Shown here piece by piece: positions 38,233-47,064 of a stretch of DNA of 64,000 nucleotides. A program made the position numbers and the translations under genes. This DNA comes from Streptococcaceae bacterium AF54-32pH5A. GTDB lineage: Bacteria; Bacillota; Bacilli; Lactobacillales; Streptococcaceae. Where the stretch lies: the NCBI GenBank assembly GCA_027682205.1, contig JAQDAD010000002.1, forward strand, positions 19,953-83,952, read 5' to 3'. Under the pieces are notes generated by a model. It saw only the letters and a program-made list of their open reading frames with translations, was not told the DNA's origin and did no database searches. Numbering within the stretch: position 1 is the stretch's first letter; every line of letters begins with the position of its first letter.

Positions 38233-38953
38233 TCTATTGGGCTTTATAGGAGTCTTGTCAATCTGGCAGTTAGCAGGAATATTCAAACTTTTACCCAAGT
38301 TTATCCTGCCAACTCCTCTTGAGATTCTCCAGTCCTTTGTCCGTGATCGGGAATTTCTCTGGTACCATAGCTGGGCGACCTTGAGAGTGGCTTTGCTAGG
38401 TCTAGTCTTAGGAGTCTTGATTGCCTGTCTGATGGCAGTGCTTATGGACAGTTTAACTTGGCTCAATGACTTGATTTATCCTATGATGGTGGTTGTTCAG
38501 ACTATCCCGACCATTGCCATAGCCCCTATTCTGGTCTTGTGGTTGGGCTATGGGATTTTGCCCAAGATTGTCTTGATTATCCTGACGACAACCTTCCCGA
38601 TCATTGTCAGTATTTTGGACGGTTTTAGGCATTGTGACAAGGATATGCTGACCTTGTTTAGCTTGATGCGAGCAAATCCTTGGCAAATCCTTTGGCATTT
38701 CAAAATCCCGGTCAGCCTGCCCTACTTTTATGCAGGTCTGAGGGTCAGTGTCTCCTACGCCTTTATCACAACGGTGGTATCTGAGTGGTTGGGAGGTTTT
38801 GAAGGTCTTGGTGTTTACATGATTCAGTCCAAGAAATTGTTTCAGTATGATACCATGTTTGCCATTATTATTCTGGTGTCGCTCATCAGTCTTCTAGGTA
38901 TGAAGCTGGTCGATATCAGTGAAAAATATGTGATTAAATGGAAACGTCCATAG
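38195..38953 (+). CDS. thiX: Thiamine-precursor ABC transporter permease
   Basis: The 252-aa permease has about six membrane helices and a binding-protein-dependent transport inner-membrane motif (EAA-like loop near the DGFRHCDKDML region). The start is uncertain: the frame opens at TTG 38192 and ATG 38195, with AGGAG 12-15 nt upstream inside the preceding gene. With the adjoining lipoprotein and ATPase it forms a ThiXYZ-type importer. Confidence 0.88.
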   Translation: MRNLKSILRRHISLLGFIGVLSIWQLAGIFKLLPKFILPTPLEILQSFVRDREFLWYHSWATLRVALLGLVLGVLIACLMAVLMDSLTWLNDLIYPMMVVVQTIPTIAIAPILVLWLGYGILPKIVLIILTTTFPIIVSILDGFRHCDKDMLTLFSLMRANPWQILWHFKIPVSLPYFYAGLRVSVSYAFITTVVSEWLGGFEGLGVYMIQSKKLFQYDTMFAIIILVSLISLLGMKLVDISEKYVIKWKRP

Positions 38954-38987
38954 AAGGCATTTGAGAAAAAGAAAAGAGGAAATGAAA

Positions 38988-39995
38988 ATGAAGAAAACAT
39001 GGAAATTGTTTTTAACGCTTGTAACAGCTCTTGTAGCTGTCGTGCTTGTGGCTTGTGGCCAAGGAACTGCTTCTAAGGACAACAAAGAAGCAGAAGTTAA
39101 GAAGATTGACTTTATCCTAGACTGGACCCCAAATACTAACCACACAGGGCTTTATGTTGCCAAGGAAAAAGGTTATTTCAAAGAAGCTGGAGTGGATGTT
39201 GATTTGAAATTACCACCAGAAGAAAGCTCATCTGACTTGGTGATCAATGGTAAGGCACCATTTGCAGTGTATTTCCAAGACTACATGGCTAAAAAATTGG
39301 AAAAAGGGGCAGGAATTACTGCCGTTGCAGCTATCGTAGAACACAATACATCAGGAATCATCTCACGTAAATCTGACAATGTCACCAGTCCAAAAGACTT
39401 GGTTGGTAAGAAATACGGAACTTGGAATGACCCAACAGAGTTGGCTATGTTGAAAACCTTGGTAGAATCTCAAGGTGGAGACTTTGAGAAGGTCGAAAAA
39501 GTACCAAACAACGACTCAAACTCCATCACACCGATTGCCAATGGTGTCTTTGACACTGCTTGGATCTACTACGGTTGGGATGGTATCCTTGCCAAATCTC
39601 AGGGTGTAGATGCTAACTTTATGTACTTGAAAGACTACGTCAAAGAATTTGACTACTACTCACCAGTTATCATTGCCAACAACGACTACCTCAAAGACAA
39701 CAAAGAAGAAGCACGTAAAGTCATCCAAGCTATCAAAAAAGGTTACCAATACGCTATGGAACACCCAGAAGAAGCTGCAGATATCCTCATCAAGAATGCT
39801 CCTGAACTAAAGGAAAAACGTGATTTTGTTATTGAATCTCAAAAATACTTGTCAAAAAAATACGCAAGCGACAAGGAAAAATGGGGACAATTTGACGCAG
39901 ACCGTTGGAATGCCTTCTACAAGTGGGATAAAGAAAATGGTATCCTCAAAGAAGACCTGACTGACAAAGGCTTCACTAATGAATTTGTAAAATAA
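38988..39995 (+). CDS. thiY: Thiamine-precursor (HMP-type) substrate-binding lipoprotein
   Basis: The 335-aa lipoprotein (lipobox LVAC about residues 19-22) has an NMT1/THI5-like binding fold (DWTPNTNHTGLYVAKEKGYF). The family captures pyrimidine precursors of thiamine such as HMP or formylaminopyrimidine. The ATG at 38988 lies 7 nt after AGAGGA; upstream in-frame ATGs are too close to or before this SD. The TPP riboswitch controls the operon. Confidence 0.92.
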   Translation: MKKTWKLFLTLVTALVAVVLVACGQGTASKDNKEAEVKKIDFILDWTPNTNHTGLYVAKEKGYFKEAGVDVDLKLPPEESSSDLVINGKAPFAVYFQDYMAKKLEKGAGITAVAAIVEHNTSGIISRKSDNVTSPKDLVGKKYGTWNDPTELAMLKTLVESQGGDFEKVEKVPNNDSNSITPIANGVFDTAWIYYGWDGILAKSQGVDANFMYLKDYVKEFDYYSPVIIANNDYLKDNKEEARKVIQAIKKGYQYAMEHPEEAADILIKNAPELKEKRDFVIESQKYLSKKYASDKEKWGQFDADRWNAFYKWDKENGILKEDLTDKGFTNEFVK

Positions 39996-40723
39996 TGACA
40001 GAGATTAGACTAGAACACGTAAGCTATGCCTACGACGAGGAGAGGATTTTAGAGGATATCAACCTGCAGGTGACTTCAGGTGAAGTGGTTTCTATCCTAG
40101 GTCCAAGTGGTGTTGGAAAGACTACCCTCTTTAATCTGATTGCTGGGATTTTAGAAGTCCAGTCTGGACGAATTATCCTTGATGGCGAGGAAAATCCCAA
40201 GGGGCGCGTGAGTTATATGTTACAAAAGGATCTGCTCTTGGAGCACAAGACGGTGCTTGGCAATATTATCCTGCCCCTCTTGATTCAAAAGGTGAATAAG
40301 GCAGAAGCTATTGCTCGAGCGGATGAAATTCTTGCGACCTTCCAGTTGACAGCTGTACGGGATAAGTATCCTCATGAACTCAGCGGAGGGATGCGCCAGC
40401 GTGTAGCCTTACTCCGCACTTATCTTTTCGGGCACAGGCTCTTTCTCTTGGATGAGGCCTTTAGCGCCTTGGATGAGATGACCAAGATGGAACTTCACGC
40501 TTGGTATCTGGAGATTCACAAGCAGTTGCAGCTGACGACATTGATCATCACACATAGTATCGAGGAGGCTCTCAATCTCAGTGACCGCATCTACATCCTA
40601 AAAAATCGCCCTGGGCAGATTGTTTCAGAAATTAAACTTGATTGGTCTGAAGATGAGGACAAGGAAGTCCAAAAGATTGCCTATAAGCGTCAAATCTTGG
40701 CGGAATTGGGATTAAATACTTAG
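39995..40723 (+). CDS. thiZ: Thiamine-precursor ABC transporter ATPase
   Basis: The 242-aa ABC ATPase has Walker A GPSGVGKTT, signature LSGGMRQR and Walker B LFLLDEAFSALDE, like the SsuB/TauB/ThiZ subfamily. It overlaps the lipoprotein gene by 1 nt (TAATG). It powers the importer encoded by the two upstream genes. Confidence 0.93.
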   Translation: MTEIRLEHVSYAYDEERILEDINLQVTSGEVVSILGPSGVGKTTLFNLIAGILEVQSGRIILDGEENPKGRVSYMLQKDLLLEHKTVLGNIILPLLIQKVNKAEAIARADEILATFQLTAVRDKYPHELSGGMRQRVALLRTYLFGHRLFLLDEAFSALDEMTKMELHAWYLEIHKQLQLTTLIITHSIEEALNLSDRIYILKNRPGQIVSEIKLDWSEDEDKEVQKIAYKRQILAELGLNT

Positions 40724-40730
40724 AAAAATA

Positions 40731-40770
40731 GGGAGTCGGTGAAGATTATTCTTTACTTGCTCCCTTTTCC
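40731..40770 (+). terminator. Terminator after the thiamine-precursor operon
   Basis: GGGAG pairs with CTCCC and an inner GTGAAG with CTTTAC, loop ATTATT, followed by TTTTCC. Confidence 0.75.
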
Positions 40771-40817
40771 TTTAAAAAAATCAAAAATTTCGGTATAATA
40801 GTCAAAGATAGTCAAGG
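40771..40817 (+). promoter_or_regulatory. ctsR-clpC promoter with CtsR operator
   Basis: A -35-like TTTAAA (40771-40776), 17 bp and a -10 TATAAT (40794-40799) are followed directly by the tandem heptad AGTCAAAGATAGTCAAGG (40800-40817), the CtsR operator. It overlaps the transcription start, consistent with autorepression. Confidence 0.88.
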
Positions 40818-40841
40818 TTCAAAGAAGGAGTTTGATTTACT

Positions 40842-41300
40842 ATGAGATTTAAAAATACATCAGATCATATCGAAGCCTATATCAAGGCGATTTTAGACCA
40901 GTCTGGTATCGTGGAATTGCAGCGGAGTCAGTTGGCGGATACCTTTCAGGTTGTGCCAAGTCAGATCAACTATGTCATCAAGACACGTTTTACTGAAAGC
41001 AGAGGTTACTTGGTTGAGAGCAAGCGTGGTGGCGGAGGCTACATTCGCATTGGACGGATTGAGTTTTCCAATCATCATGAAATGCTCCGCGATTTGCTTT
41101 ACTCGATTGGTGAGCGAGTTAGTCAGGAGATTTATGAGGATATTCTCCAGCTTTTGGTGGAGCAGGATTTGATGACCAAGCAGGAGATGACCTTGCTGAC
41201 TTCAGTAGCAACAGATCGTGTCCTAGGGGAAGAATCCTCAGTTGTCCGTGCCAATATGCTCCGACAGCTATTACAAGAGGTAGATAGAAAAGAGAAGTAA
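40842..41300 (+). CDS. ctsR: Transcriptional repressor CtsR
   Basis: CtsR represses clp genes and is inactivated by heat and protein stress. The 152-aa protein has an N-terminal winged HTH with a glycine-rich wing (SKRGGGGYIRI, about 60-70) that senses heat, and a C-terminal dimer/arginine-kinase target region. Its own operator lies at its promoter. clpC follows after 1 nt. Confidence 0.96.
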   Translation: MRFKNTSDHIEAYIKAILDQSGIVELQRSQLADTFQVVPSQINYVIKTRFTESRGYLVESKRGGGGYIRIGRIEFSNHHEMLRDLLYSIGERVSQEIYEDILQLLVEQDLMTKQEMTLLTSVATDRVLGEESSVVRANMLRQLLQEVDRKEK

Positions 41301-41301
41301 G

Positions 41302-43734
41302 ATGAATTATTCAAAAGCATTGAATGAATGTATCGAAAGTGCCTACATGGTTGCCGGCCATTTTGGAGCCCGATATCTAGAGTCTTGGCATTTATTGATT
41401 GCCATGTCCAATCACAGTTACAGTGTGGCAGGTGCGACTCTAAATGATTATCCTTATGAAATGGACCGTTTAGAAGAGGTTGCGTTAGAACTGACTGAAA
41501 CGGACTATAGCCAAGACGAAACCTTTACGGAATTGCCTTTTTCCCATCGTTTGGAGGTTCTCTTTGCAGAAGCAGAGTATGTGGCCTCAGTGGTCCATGC
41601 AAAGGTGCTAGGGACAGAGCATGTCCTCTATGCGATTTTGCATGATGGCAATGCTTTGGCAACTCGCATCTTGGAGAGAGCAGGCTTTTCTTATGAAGAC
41701 CAGAAAGATCAGGTCAGAATTGCTGCCCTTCGTCGCAACTTAGAGGAACGTGCAGGTTGGACAAGAGAAGACCTTAAGGCTTTGCGTCAACGCCATCGCA
41801 CGGTAGCAGACAAGCAAAATTCCATGGCCAATATGATGGGCATGCCTCAGAATCCGAGCGGTGGTCTCGAGGACTATACGCATGACCTGACGGAGCAAGC
41901 GCGCTCTGGCAAGTTAGAGCCAGTTATCGGTCGAGACAAAGAAATCTCACGTATGATTCAAATCTTGAGCCGAAAGACCAAGAACAATCCGGTCTTGGTT
42001 GGAGATGCTGGTGTTGGGAAAACAGCTCTGGCTCTTGGACTTGCCCAGCGTATTGCTAGTGGGGATGTACCTGCGGAAATGGCCAAGATGCGTGTTTTGG
42101 AGCTTGATTTGATGAATGTCGTTGCGGGAACCCGTTTCCGTGGAGATTTCGAAGAGCGTATGAACAATATCATCAAGGATATCGAAGAAGATGGCAAAGT
42201 AATCCTCTTTATCGATGAACTCCACACCATCATGGGTTCTGGTAGTGGTATTGATTCGACTCTGGATGCAGCCAATATATTGAAGCCAGCCTTGGCACGT
42301 GGAACTTTGAGAACGGTTGGTGCAACCACTCAGGAAGAATACCAAAAACACATCGAAAAAGATGCTGCCCTTTCTCGTCGGTTTGCCAAAGTGACGATTG
42401 AAGAGCCGAGTTTAGCTGACAGCATGACCATTTTGCAAGGTTTGAAGGCGACTTATGAGAAACATCATCGTGTGCAAATCACAGATGAAGCTATCGAAAC
42501 AGCCGTTAAGATGGCGCATCGTTACCTAACCAGTCGTCACTTGCCAGACTCTGCTATCGACCTCTTGGATGAGGCGGCAGCAACAGTGCAAAACAAATCC
42601 AAGCATGTGAGAATGGACGAATCCGACTTGAGTCCAGCAGACAAGGCCTTGATGGATGGCAAGTGGAAACAAGCAGCCCAGCTAATCGCAAAAGAACAAG
42701 AATTGCCTGTCTATAAAGACTTAGTAACAGAGTCTGATATTTTGACCACCTTGAGTCGTTTGTCAGGTATCCCAGTCCAAAAGCTGACGCAAACGGATGC
42801 TAAGAAATACCTGAACCTCGAAGCAGAACTGCATAAACGCGTCATCGGACAAGATCAAGCTGTTTCAAGTATTAGCCGTGCCATTCGCCGCAATCAGTCA
42901 GGTATTCGCAGTCACAAGCGTCCGATTGGTTCCTTTATGTTTTTAGGACCGACGGGTGTCGGGAAGACCGAATTGGCTAAGGCTTTGGCAGAAGTACTCT
43001 TTGATGACGAATCAGCTCTTATCCGCTTTGATATGAGTGAGTATATGGAGAAATTTGCGGCCAGCCGTCTTAATGGAGCTCCTCCGGGCTATGTGGGCTA
43101 CGAAGAAGGTGGGGAATTGACCGAGAAGGTTCGCAATAAACCTTACTCAGTGCTTCTCTTTGACGAGGTTGAAAAAGCCCACCCAGATATCTTTAATGTC
43201 CTCTTGCAAGTCTTGGACGATGGAGTTCTAACAGACAGCAAGGGTCGCAAGGTTGATTTTTCAAATACCATCATTATCATGACTTCAAACCTTGGTGCGA
43301 CAGCCCTTCGTGATGACAAGACTGTCGGTTTTGGGGCTAAGGACATTCGTTTTGACCAGGAAAATATGGAAAAAAGAATCTTCGAAGAGTTGAAAAAAGC
43401 TTATCGACCAGAGTTTATCAACCGTATTGATGAAAAGGTGGTCTTCCACAGTTTGGATAGCGAGCACATGCAGGAAATTGTCAAGATCATGGTTAAACCA
43501 TTGATTGCTAGCCTAGCAGAGAAGGGCATCGATTTGAAACTGCAAGCTTCGGCACTGAAGTTACTAGCTAGTCACGGTTACAATCCAGAAATGGGAGCCC
43601 GACCACTTCGCAGAACACTGCAAACCGAAGTGGAAGACAAGTTAGCAGAACTTCTCCTCAAAGGCGAATTGGTAGCAGGCAAAACCCTCAAAATCGGTGT
43701 CAAAGCTGGTCAATTAAAATTTGATATTGCATAG
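41302..43734 (+). CDS. clpC: ATP-dependent Clp protease ATP-binding subunit ClpC
   Basis: ClpC is a Hsp100 unfoldase that feeds ClpP. The 810-aa protein has an N-domain (two Clp_N repeats, about 1-145), AAA domain 1 with Walker [10 protein letters not shown], a short middle segment and AAA domain 2 with Walker [10 protein letters not shown] and a ClpP-binding region. It forms an operon with ctsR (1-nt gap), which has an upstream CtsR box. Confidence 0.97.
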   Translation: MNYSKALNECIESAYMVAGHFGARYLESWHLLIAMSNHSYSVAGATLNDYPYEMDRLEEVALELTETDYSQDETFTELPFSHRLEVLFAEAEYVASVVHAKVLGTEHVLYAILHDGNALATRILERAGFSYEDQKDQVRIAALRRNLEERAGWTREDLKALRQRHRTVADKQNSMANMMGMPQNPSGGLEDYTHDLTEQARSGKLEPVIGRDKEISRMIQILSRKTKNNPVLVGDAGVGKTALALGLAQRIASGDVPAEMAKMRVLELDLMNVVAGTRFRGDFEERMNNIIKDIEEDGKVILFIDELHTIMGSGSGIDSTLDAANILKPALARGTLRTVGATTQEEYQKHIEKDAALSRRFAKVTIEEPSLADSMTILQGLKATYEKHHRVQITDEAIETAVKMAHRYLTSRHLPDSAIDLLDEAAATVQNKSKHVRMDESDLSPADKALMDGKWKQAAQLIAKEQELPVYKDLVTESDILTTLSRLSGIPVQKLTQTDAKKYLNLEAELHKRVIGQDQAVSSISRAIRRNQSGIRSHKRPIGSFMFLGPTGVGKTELAKALAEVLFDDESALIRFDMSEYMEKFAASRLNGAPPGYVGYEEGGELTEKVRNKPYSVLLFDEVEKAHPDIFNVLLQVLDDGVLTDSKGRKVDFSNTIIIMTSNLGATALRDDKTVGFGAKDIRFDQENMEKRIFEELKKAYRPEFINRIDEKVVFHSLDSEHMQEIVKIMVKPLIASLAEKGIDLKLQASALKLLASHGYNPEMGARPLRRTLQTEVEDKLAELLLKGELVAGKTLKIGVKAGQLKFDIA

Positions 43735-43740
43735 AAATAG

Positions 43741-43770
43741 AGAATCAGGAGTGATCCTGGTTCTTTTTTA
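43741..43770 (+). terminator. clpC terminator
   Basis: AGAATCAGGA pairs with TCCTGGTTCT (one wobble), loop GTGA, followed by six Ts. Confidence 0.88.
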
Positions 43771-43801
43771 TCACTTTTTTATAAAAAATAATAAAAACAT
43801 C

Positions 43802-43829
43802 TTGACAAAACAAAAATATAATATATAAT
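43802..43829 (+). promoter_or_regulatory. Promoter of the nadR-pnuC-nrtR-like operon
   Basis: A -35 TTGACA (43802-43807) and a -10 TATAAT (43824-43829) are spaced 16 bp apart. The 45-bp leader is extremely AT-rich; no clean palindrome could be assigned as operator. Confidence 0.75.
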
Positions 43830-43879
43830 AAAAACATAGAAAACAAAAATATCAAAAATTATAAAAAGGTAAAACGTTT

Positions 43880-44938
43880 ATGAAAAAGAAAACAGCAGTG
43901 GTATTTGGGACCTTTGCCCCTCTCCATCAAGGGCATATCGACCTGATCCAGAGAGCGAAGCGCCAGTGTGATCAGGTCTGGGTAGTTGTTTCAGGCTATG
44001 AGGGAGACAGAGGGGAGCAGATAGGCTTAACTCTTCAAAAAAGATTTCGCTATATAAGAGAGGCTTTTCGTGATGACGAGTTGACCTCTGTCTGCAAACT
44101 GGATGAGACCAACCTTCCCCGTTACCCTATGGGCTGGCAGGAGTGGTTGGATCAGATGTTATCGGAGATTTCCTACGATGAAACCCAGCAAGAACTGATC
44201 TTTTTTGTGGGAGAACGTGACTACCAGCAAGAATTATCAAATCGTGGCTTTGAGACCGTTTTGCAAGAAAGAAAGTTTGGTATCTCAGCGACTATGATTC
44301 GAGAAAATCCAAGCAAATATTGGAAATACATCGCTCAGCCTTTCCGTCGTCAGTTTACTAAGAAAGTGTTGATTATGGGAAGTGCCAGCAATGGGAAGAC
44401 CACTCTGGCCAAGGATTTGGCAAGGTATTACGATGCGCCGGTCAGTCTGGAATACGCACGTGAGTACCAGATAAAAAACAATGTCCGCGACGATGAATTG
44501 ACTCCAAAAGATTACTATTATCTCCTTTTAGGGCAGTATGACCAGACCTCTAAGTTAATCGATAGCAATGCCAATCGAGGTCTAGTGATAGCTGACACCA
44601 ACTCCTTAGTAACTAAGGGCTACTATGATTATTACATGGAGGCTGAGGAACAAGAGGATTTATCAGGAGAAACCTTTGACAATCTCTTTGTTTCGATCTT
44701 GGCTAAGGAAAAATGGGACTTGATTCTCTTTGTACAACCTGTCGGCTCCTATGTCAATGACGGATTTAGAGATATGACCATGGCAGAAGACCATATTCGT
44801 CACAGTTTTTCCCAGCATTTGGACCAGATAAGAGAGCGATATTTAACCACCATCCCACTAGTTTATCTAGCTGAGGATTACCTAGGCAATTATGAAGCAG
44901 CCAAAGTGGCTATCGATACCATTTACCAAGCAGATTAG
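43880..44938 (+). CDS. nadR: NadR: NMN adenylyltransferase / nicotinamide riboside kinase
   Basis: The bifunctional enzyme of nicotinamide riboside salvage phosphorylates NR to NMN and can adenylylate NMN to NAD. The 352-aa protein has an N-terminal nucleotidyltransferase domain with GTFAPLHQGH (residues 10-19) and a C-terminal kinase domain with P-loop GSASNGKTT (about 166-174). The N-terminal HTH of E. coli NadR is absent, so it is enzyme only. It stands next to the NR transporter PnuC. Confidence 0.94.
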   Translation: MKKKTAVVFGTFAPLHQGHIDLIQRAKRQCDQVWVVVSGYEGDRGEQIGLTLQKRFRYIREAFRDDELTSVCKLDETNLPRYPMGWQEWLDQMLSEISYDETQQELIFFVGERDYQQELSNRGFETVLQERKFGISATMIRENPSKYWKYIAQPFRRQFTKKVLIMGSASNGKTTLAKDLARYYDAPVSLEYAREYQIKNNVRDDELTPKDYYYLLLGQYDQTSKLIDSNANRGLVIADTNSLVTKGYYDYYMEAEEQEDLSGETFDNLFVSILAKEKWDLILFVQPVGSYVNDGFRDMTMAEDHIRHSFSQHLDQIRERYLTTIPLVYLAEDYLGNYEAAKVAIDTIYQAD

Positions 44939-44947
44939 GAGAAAATT

Positions 44948-45727
44948 ATGAAAACAGTAACTGAAAAAATCACACAATTTATCGAAAACTTTAAAAATGT
45001 CCATGCAGAAGCTCGCAAGATCGGTTTTGCAGGAATCATGCGTCTGCTCTGGAAAGATCTCTTTGTCGGCCGTAGTCTTTTCCAGTGGTTATACCTCATC
45101 GCCTTGTCAAGTGTTCCCTTGATCTTAGAGTTCACGCAAAATACGGAAGGCCATGACTGGCTGAGCTTGTTTGCCTCTTGGACTGGGATTGTCTGTGTTA
45201 TCTTGGTAGCAGAAGGGCGTGCAAGCAATTATCTCTTTGGGGCCATTAACTCGGCTATCTATTTGATTTTGGCTATGAATGCGACTTTTTATGGCGAAGT
45301 CTTGACGACCGTTTACTTCTTTGTCATGCAGCCGATTGGTCTCTATGCTTGGTTGTCCAACCGTATCAATGACCAAGGAAAACCAGAAGAATCCCACTTT
45401 GAAGCTAAGAAATTATCTGTTCTTGACTGGCTCAAGTACTTGGTCTTGACTACCATCATTTGGATTGGTATGGGTTTGGCTTATCAAAGTATCCATAGCG
45501 CTCGGCCTTTCCGTGATAGTGTAACCGATGCGACCAATGGTGTTGGTCAGCTCTTGATGACACGTCTCTATCGTGAGCAATGGATTTTCTGGATTGCAAC
45601 CAATCTCTTTAGTATCTACCTCTGGTGGGGTGAAAATATCCACATCCAAGGTATGTACTGGGTTTACACACTCAACAGTCTAGTGGGATGGTACCAATGG
45701 ACCAAGGCAGTTCGAAAGGAGGCTTAA
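44948..45727 (+). CDS. pnuC: Nicotinamide riboside transporter PnuC
   Basis: The 259-aa protein has about seven membrane helices and the PnuC features GAINSAIYLILA and WIATNLFSIYLWW. It moves nicotinamide riboside by facilitated diffusion with trapping by NadR kinase. It is separated from nadR by 9 nt with AGGAG before the ATG. Confidence 0.94.
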   Translation: MKTVTEKITQFIENFKNVHAEARKIGFAGIMRLLWKDLFVGRSLFQWLYLIALSSVPLILEFTQNTEGHDWLSLFASWTGIVCVILVAEGRASNYLFGAINSAIYLILAMNATFYGEVLTTVYFFVMQPIGLYAWLSNRINDQGKPEESHFEAKKLSVLDWLKYLVLTTIIWIGMGLAYQSIHSARPFRDSVTDATNGVGQLLMTRLYREQWIFWIATNLFSIYLWWGENIHIQGMYWVYTLNSLVGWYQWTKAVRKEA

Positions 45728-45728
45728 A

Positions 45729-46502
45729 ATGGGAGACACGAAGATTCCAGCAGGGATGACGGAAAAAGAATATTATGAAATTCATGCAAGTCAGGCGGAG
45801 TTTTTGGATTGGTACTACAAGCAGGAACTCCCTCAATATGAAAAACCAAGTGTGACAGTAGATATGGTGGCTTACTGCTTTGTCGAAGGAAAGATCAAGC
45901 TCTTGCTGATTCGTCGCAAGGCTCACCCTTATCAAAACTGTTTGGCTCTGGTTGGAGGCTTTATGGATAAGGGAGAGGATGCTGCGCATGCCTGTCAGCG
46001 CGAGGTGAGAGAAGAAGTCAATCTCGATCTTCCTTTAGAAAAAATCGAGCAATTGATGACCGTATCGACTCCCGGTCGTGATCCACGTGGCTGGACGGTG
46101 ACCATCGCTCACTTGGTTTATTTGCCTAGTCGCGCATTAGACCTTGTTCAAGCAGGAGACGATGCCAAGGATGTGGTTTTTGTAGATGTCGATTTTCAGA
46201 CGGGCAAATGCTTCCTAGAGGGAGTGGAGTTGGAGGAGAGTGCCTTCGCCTTTGACCATTATGCTATTATCCAAGAGTCCATCAAACGGATCCAAGGCCG
46301 TCTCGACTGGAACCCAACCTTTCTCTATCTGCTGGAGGAGGAGTTCACTGTCTACGAAGGAACTGAACTGGTCAATCTCATCAACCCAGGTCGTCCCATC
46401 GTCAGCAATAACTTTCTCGTAAAATACGGCGAATATGTAGAAGAAGTCGGACTCAAACGAGTGCCTAAAAAGAAACCAAGAAAAACCTATCGATTGAAAT
46501 AA
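45729..46502 (+). CDS. nrtR: NrtR-like Nudix-domain regulator / Nudix hydrolase
   Basis: The 257-aa protein has a Nudix domain with a near-complete box (GFMDKGED-x6-QREVREEVNL, the usual G replaced by N) at about 75-98 and a C-terminal winged-helix-like part (about 195-255: LLEEEFTVYEGTELVNL, RPIVSNNFLVK, basic tail). This is the layout of NrtR, a repressor of NAD genes that senses ADP-ribose. Its place behind nadR-pnuC fits this role strongly. It could instead be a plain ADP-ribose pyrophosphatase. It starts 1 nt after the pnuC stop, with AAGGAGG inside pnuC. Confidence 0.8.
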   Translation: MGDTKIPAGMTEKEYYEIHASQAEFLDWYYKQELPQYEKPSVTVDMVAYCFVEGKIKLLLIRRKAHPYQNCLALVGGFMDKGEDAAHACQREVREEVNLDLPLEKIEQLMTVSTPGRDPRGWTVTIAHLVYLPSRALDLVQAGDDAKDVVFVDVDFQTGKCFLEGVELEESAFAFDHYAIIQESIKRIQGRLDWNPTFLYLLEEEFTVYEGTELVNLINPGRPIVSNNFLVKYGEYVEEVGLKRVPKKKPRKTYRLK

Positions 46503-46507
46503 AAAGT

Positions 46508-46540
46508 GAGGTCAGGAAAAGTTCCCGACCTCTTTATTTA
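46508..46540 (+). terminator. Terminator after the NAD salvage operon
   Basis: GAGGTCaGGAA pairs with TTCCcGACCTC (one mismatch), loop AAG, followed by a T-rich tail. Confidence 0.75.
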
Positions 46541-46573
46541 TCATCTTGAGATGGCTTTCTGTTGCGACTAGTT

Positions 46574-46804
46574 TTAGTGGTGGCTATCTTTCTTAGGATT
46601 ACTCAATATGTGAGTAAAGAAGTCTTTGTATCGATACTTGAGATATTTTTCGTGTAGGAATAACAAAGCGATATAGACTATCATAAAGATCATTGTCAGA
46701 TAGAATACATCAAATGCGGTTCGCGAATAGTAAGTGGCTGTTTGATAAGAACCAATAGCTCCCAAAATCAACCAAGGAAGATACTTGAAATACTTGTTTG
46801 CCAT
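46574..46804 (-). CDS. Small two-helix membrane protein of unknown function
   Basis: The 76-aa protein has two predicted membrane helices (about 8-25 and 33-50) and a basic, His-ending cytoplasmic tail. I do not recognise the family. It is a real gene because it has a strong AGGAGG site 8 nt before the ATG and a promoter (TTGTTT, 17 bp, TACTAT) in the right place. It is transcribed away from the neighbouring lipoprotein gene. Confidence 0.75.
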   Translation of the reverse strand: MANKYFKYLPWLILGAIGSYQTATYYSRTAFDVFYLTMIFMIVYIALLFLHEKYLKYRYKDFFTHILSNPKKDSHH

Positions 46805-46825
46805 AAGAATCTACCTCCTATTTCA

Positions 46826-46854
46826 ATAGTATTGTAGACCTTTGTCCAAAACAA
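46826..46854 (-). promoter_or_regulatory. Promoter of the 76-aa membrane protein gene
   Basis: On the minus strand a -35 TTGTTT (46854-46849), 17 bp and a -10 TACTAT (46831-46826). Confidence 0.55.
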
Positions 46855-46929
46855 TGCGATCGAATATACAAGAGTGATGTGAAAAATATGACTCCAATCT
46901 AGAAAATTTTTCTATTTTTTCGTTTCGAT

Positions 46930-46937
46930 TACGAATA
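46930..46937 (+). promoter_or_regulatory. Perfect ComX-box upstream of the lipoprotein gene
   Basis: TACGAATA is preceded by a T-rich tract (46906-46925), the same arrangement as at comFA. It points toward the lipoprotein gene, whose ATG is 127 nt further on. Confidence 0.55.
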
Positions 46938-46981
46938 GAAATAGTAGAGAAAACAATTTTTAAAATAGTTTCTCTAAATAG

Positions 46982-47018
46982 TTGACAGATTCAAAGCTCA
47001 ATGTTACAATTGTGTTAC
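46982..47018 (+). promoter_or_regulatory. Promoter overlapped by a perfect WalR/VicR box
   Basis: A -35 TTGACA (46982-46987), 17 bp and a -10 TACAAT (47005-47010). TGTTAC-AATTG-TGTTAC (47002-47018) is an exact TGTWAH-N5-TGTWAH direct repeat over the -10 and start. A third TGTTAC is at 47045-47050, before the RBS. Confidence 0.75.
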
Positions 47019-47064
47019 AAAAAGATTTCTTAACATTTCAAAAATGTTACAAAGGAGTAGAAAT

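Noticed and set aside
46859..46866. ATCGAATA as a second ComX box near the lipoprotein gene
   Set aside because: The first base and T-rich upstream tract are missing; the perfect box at 46930 is a better candidate.
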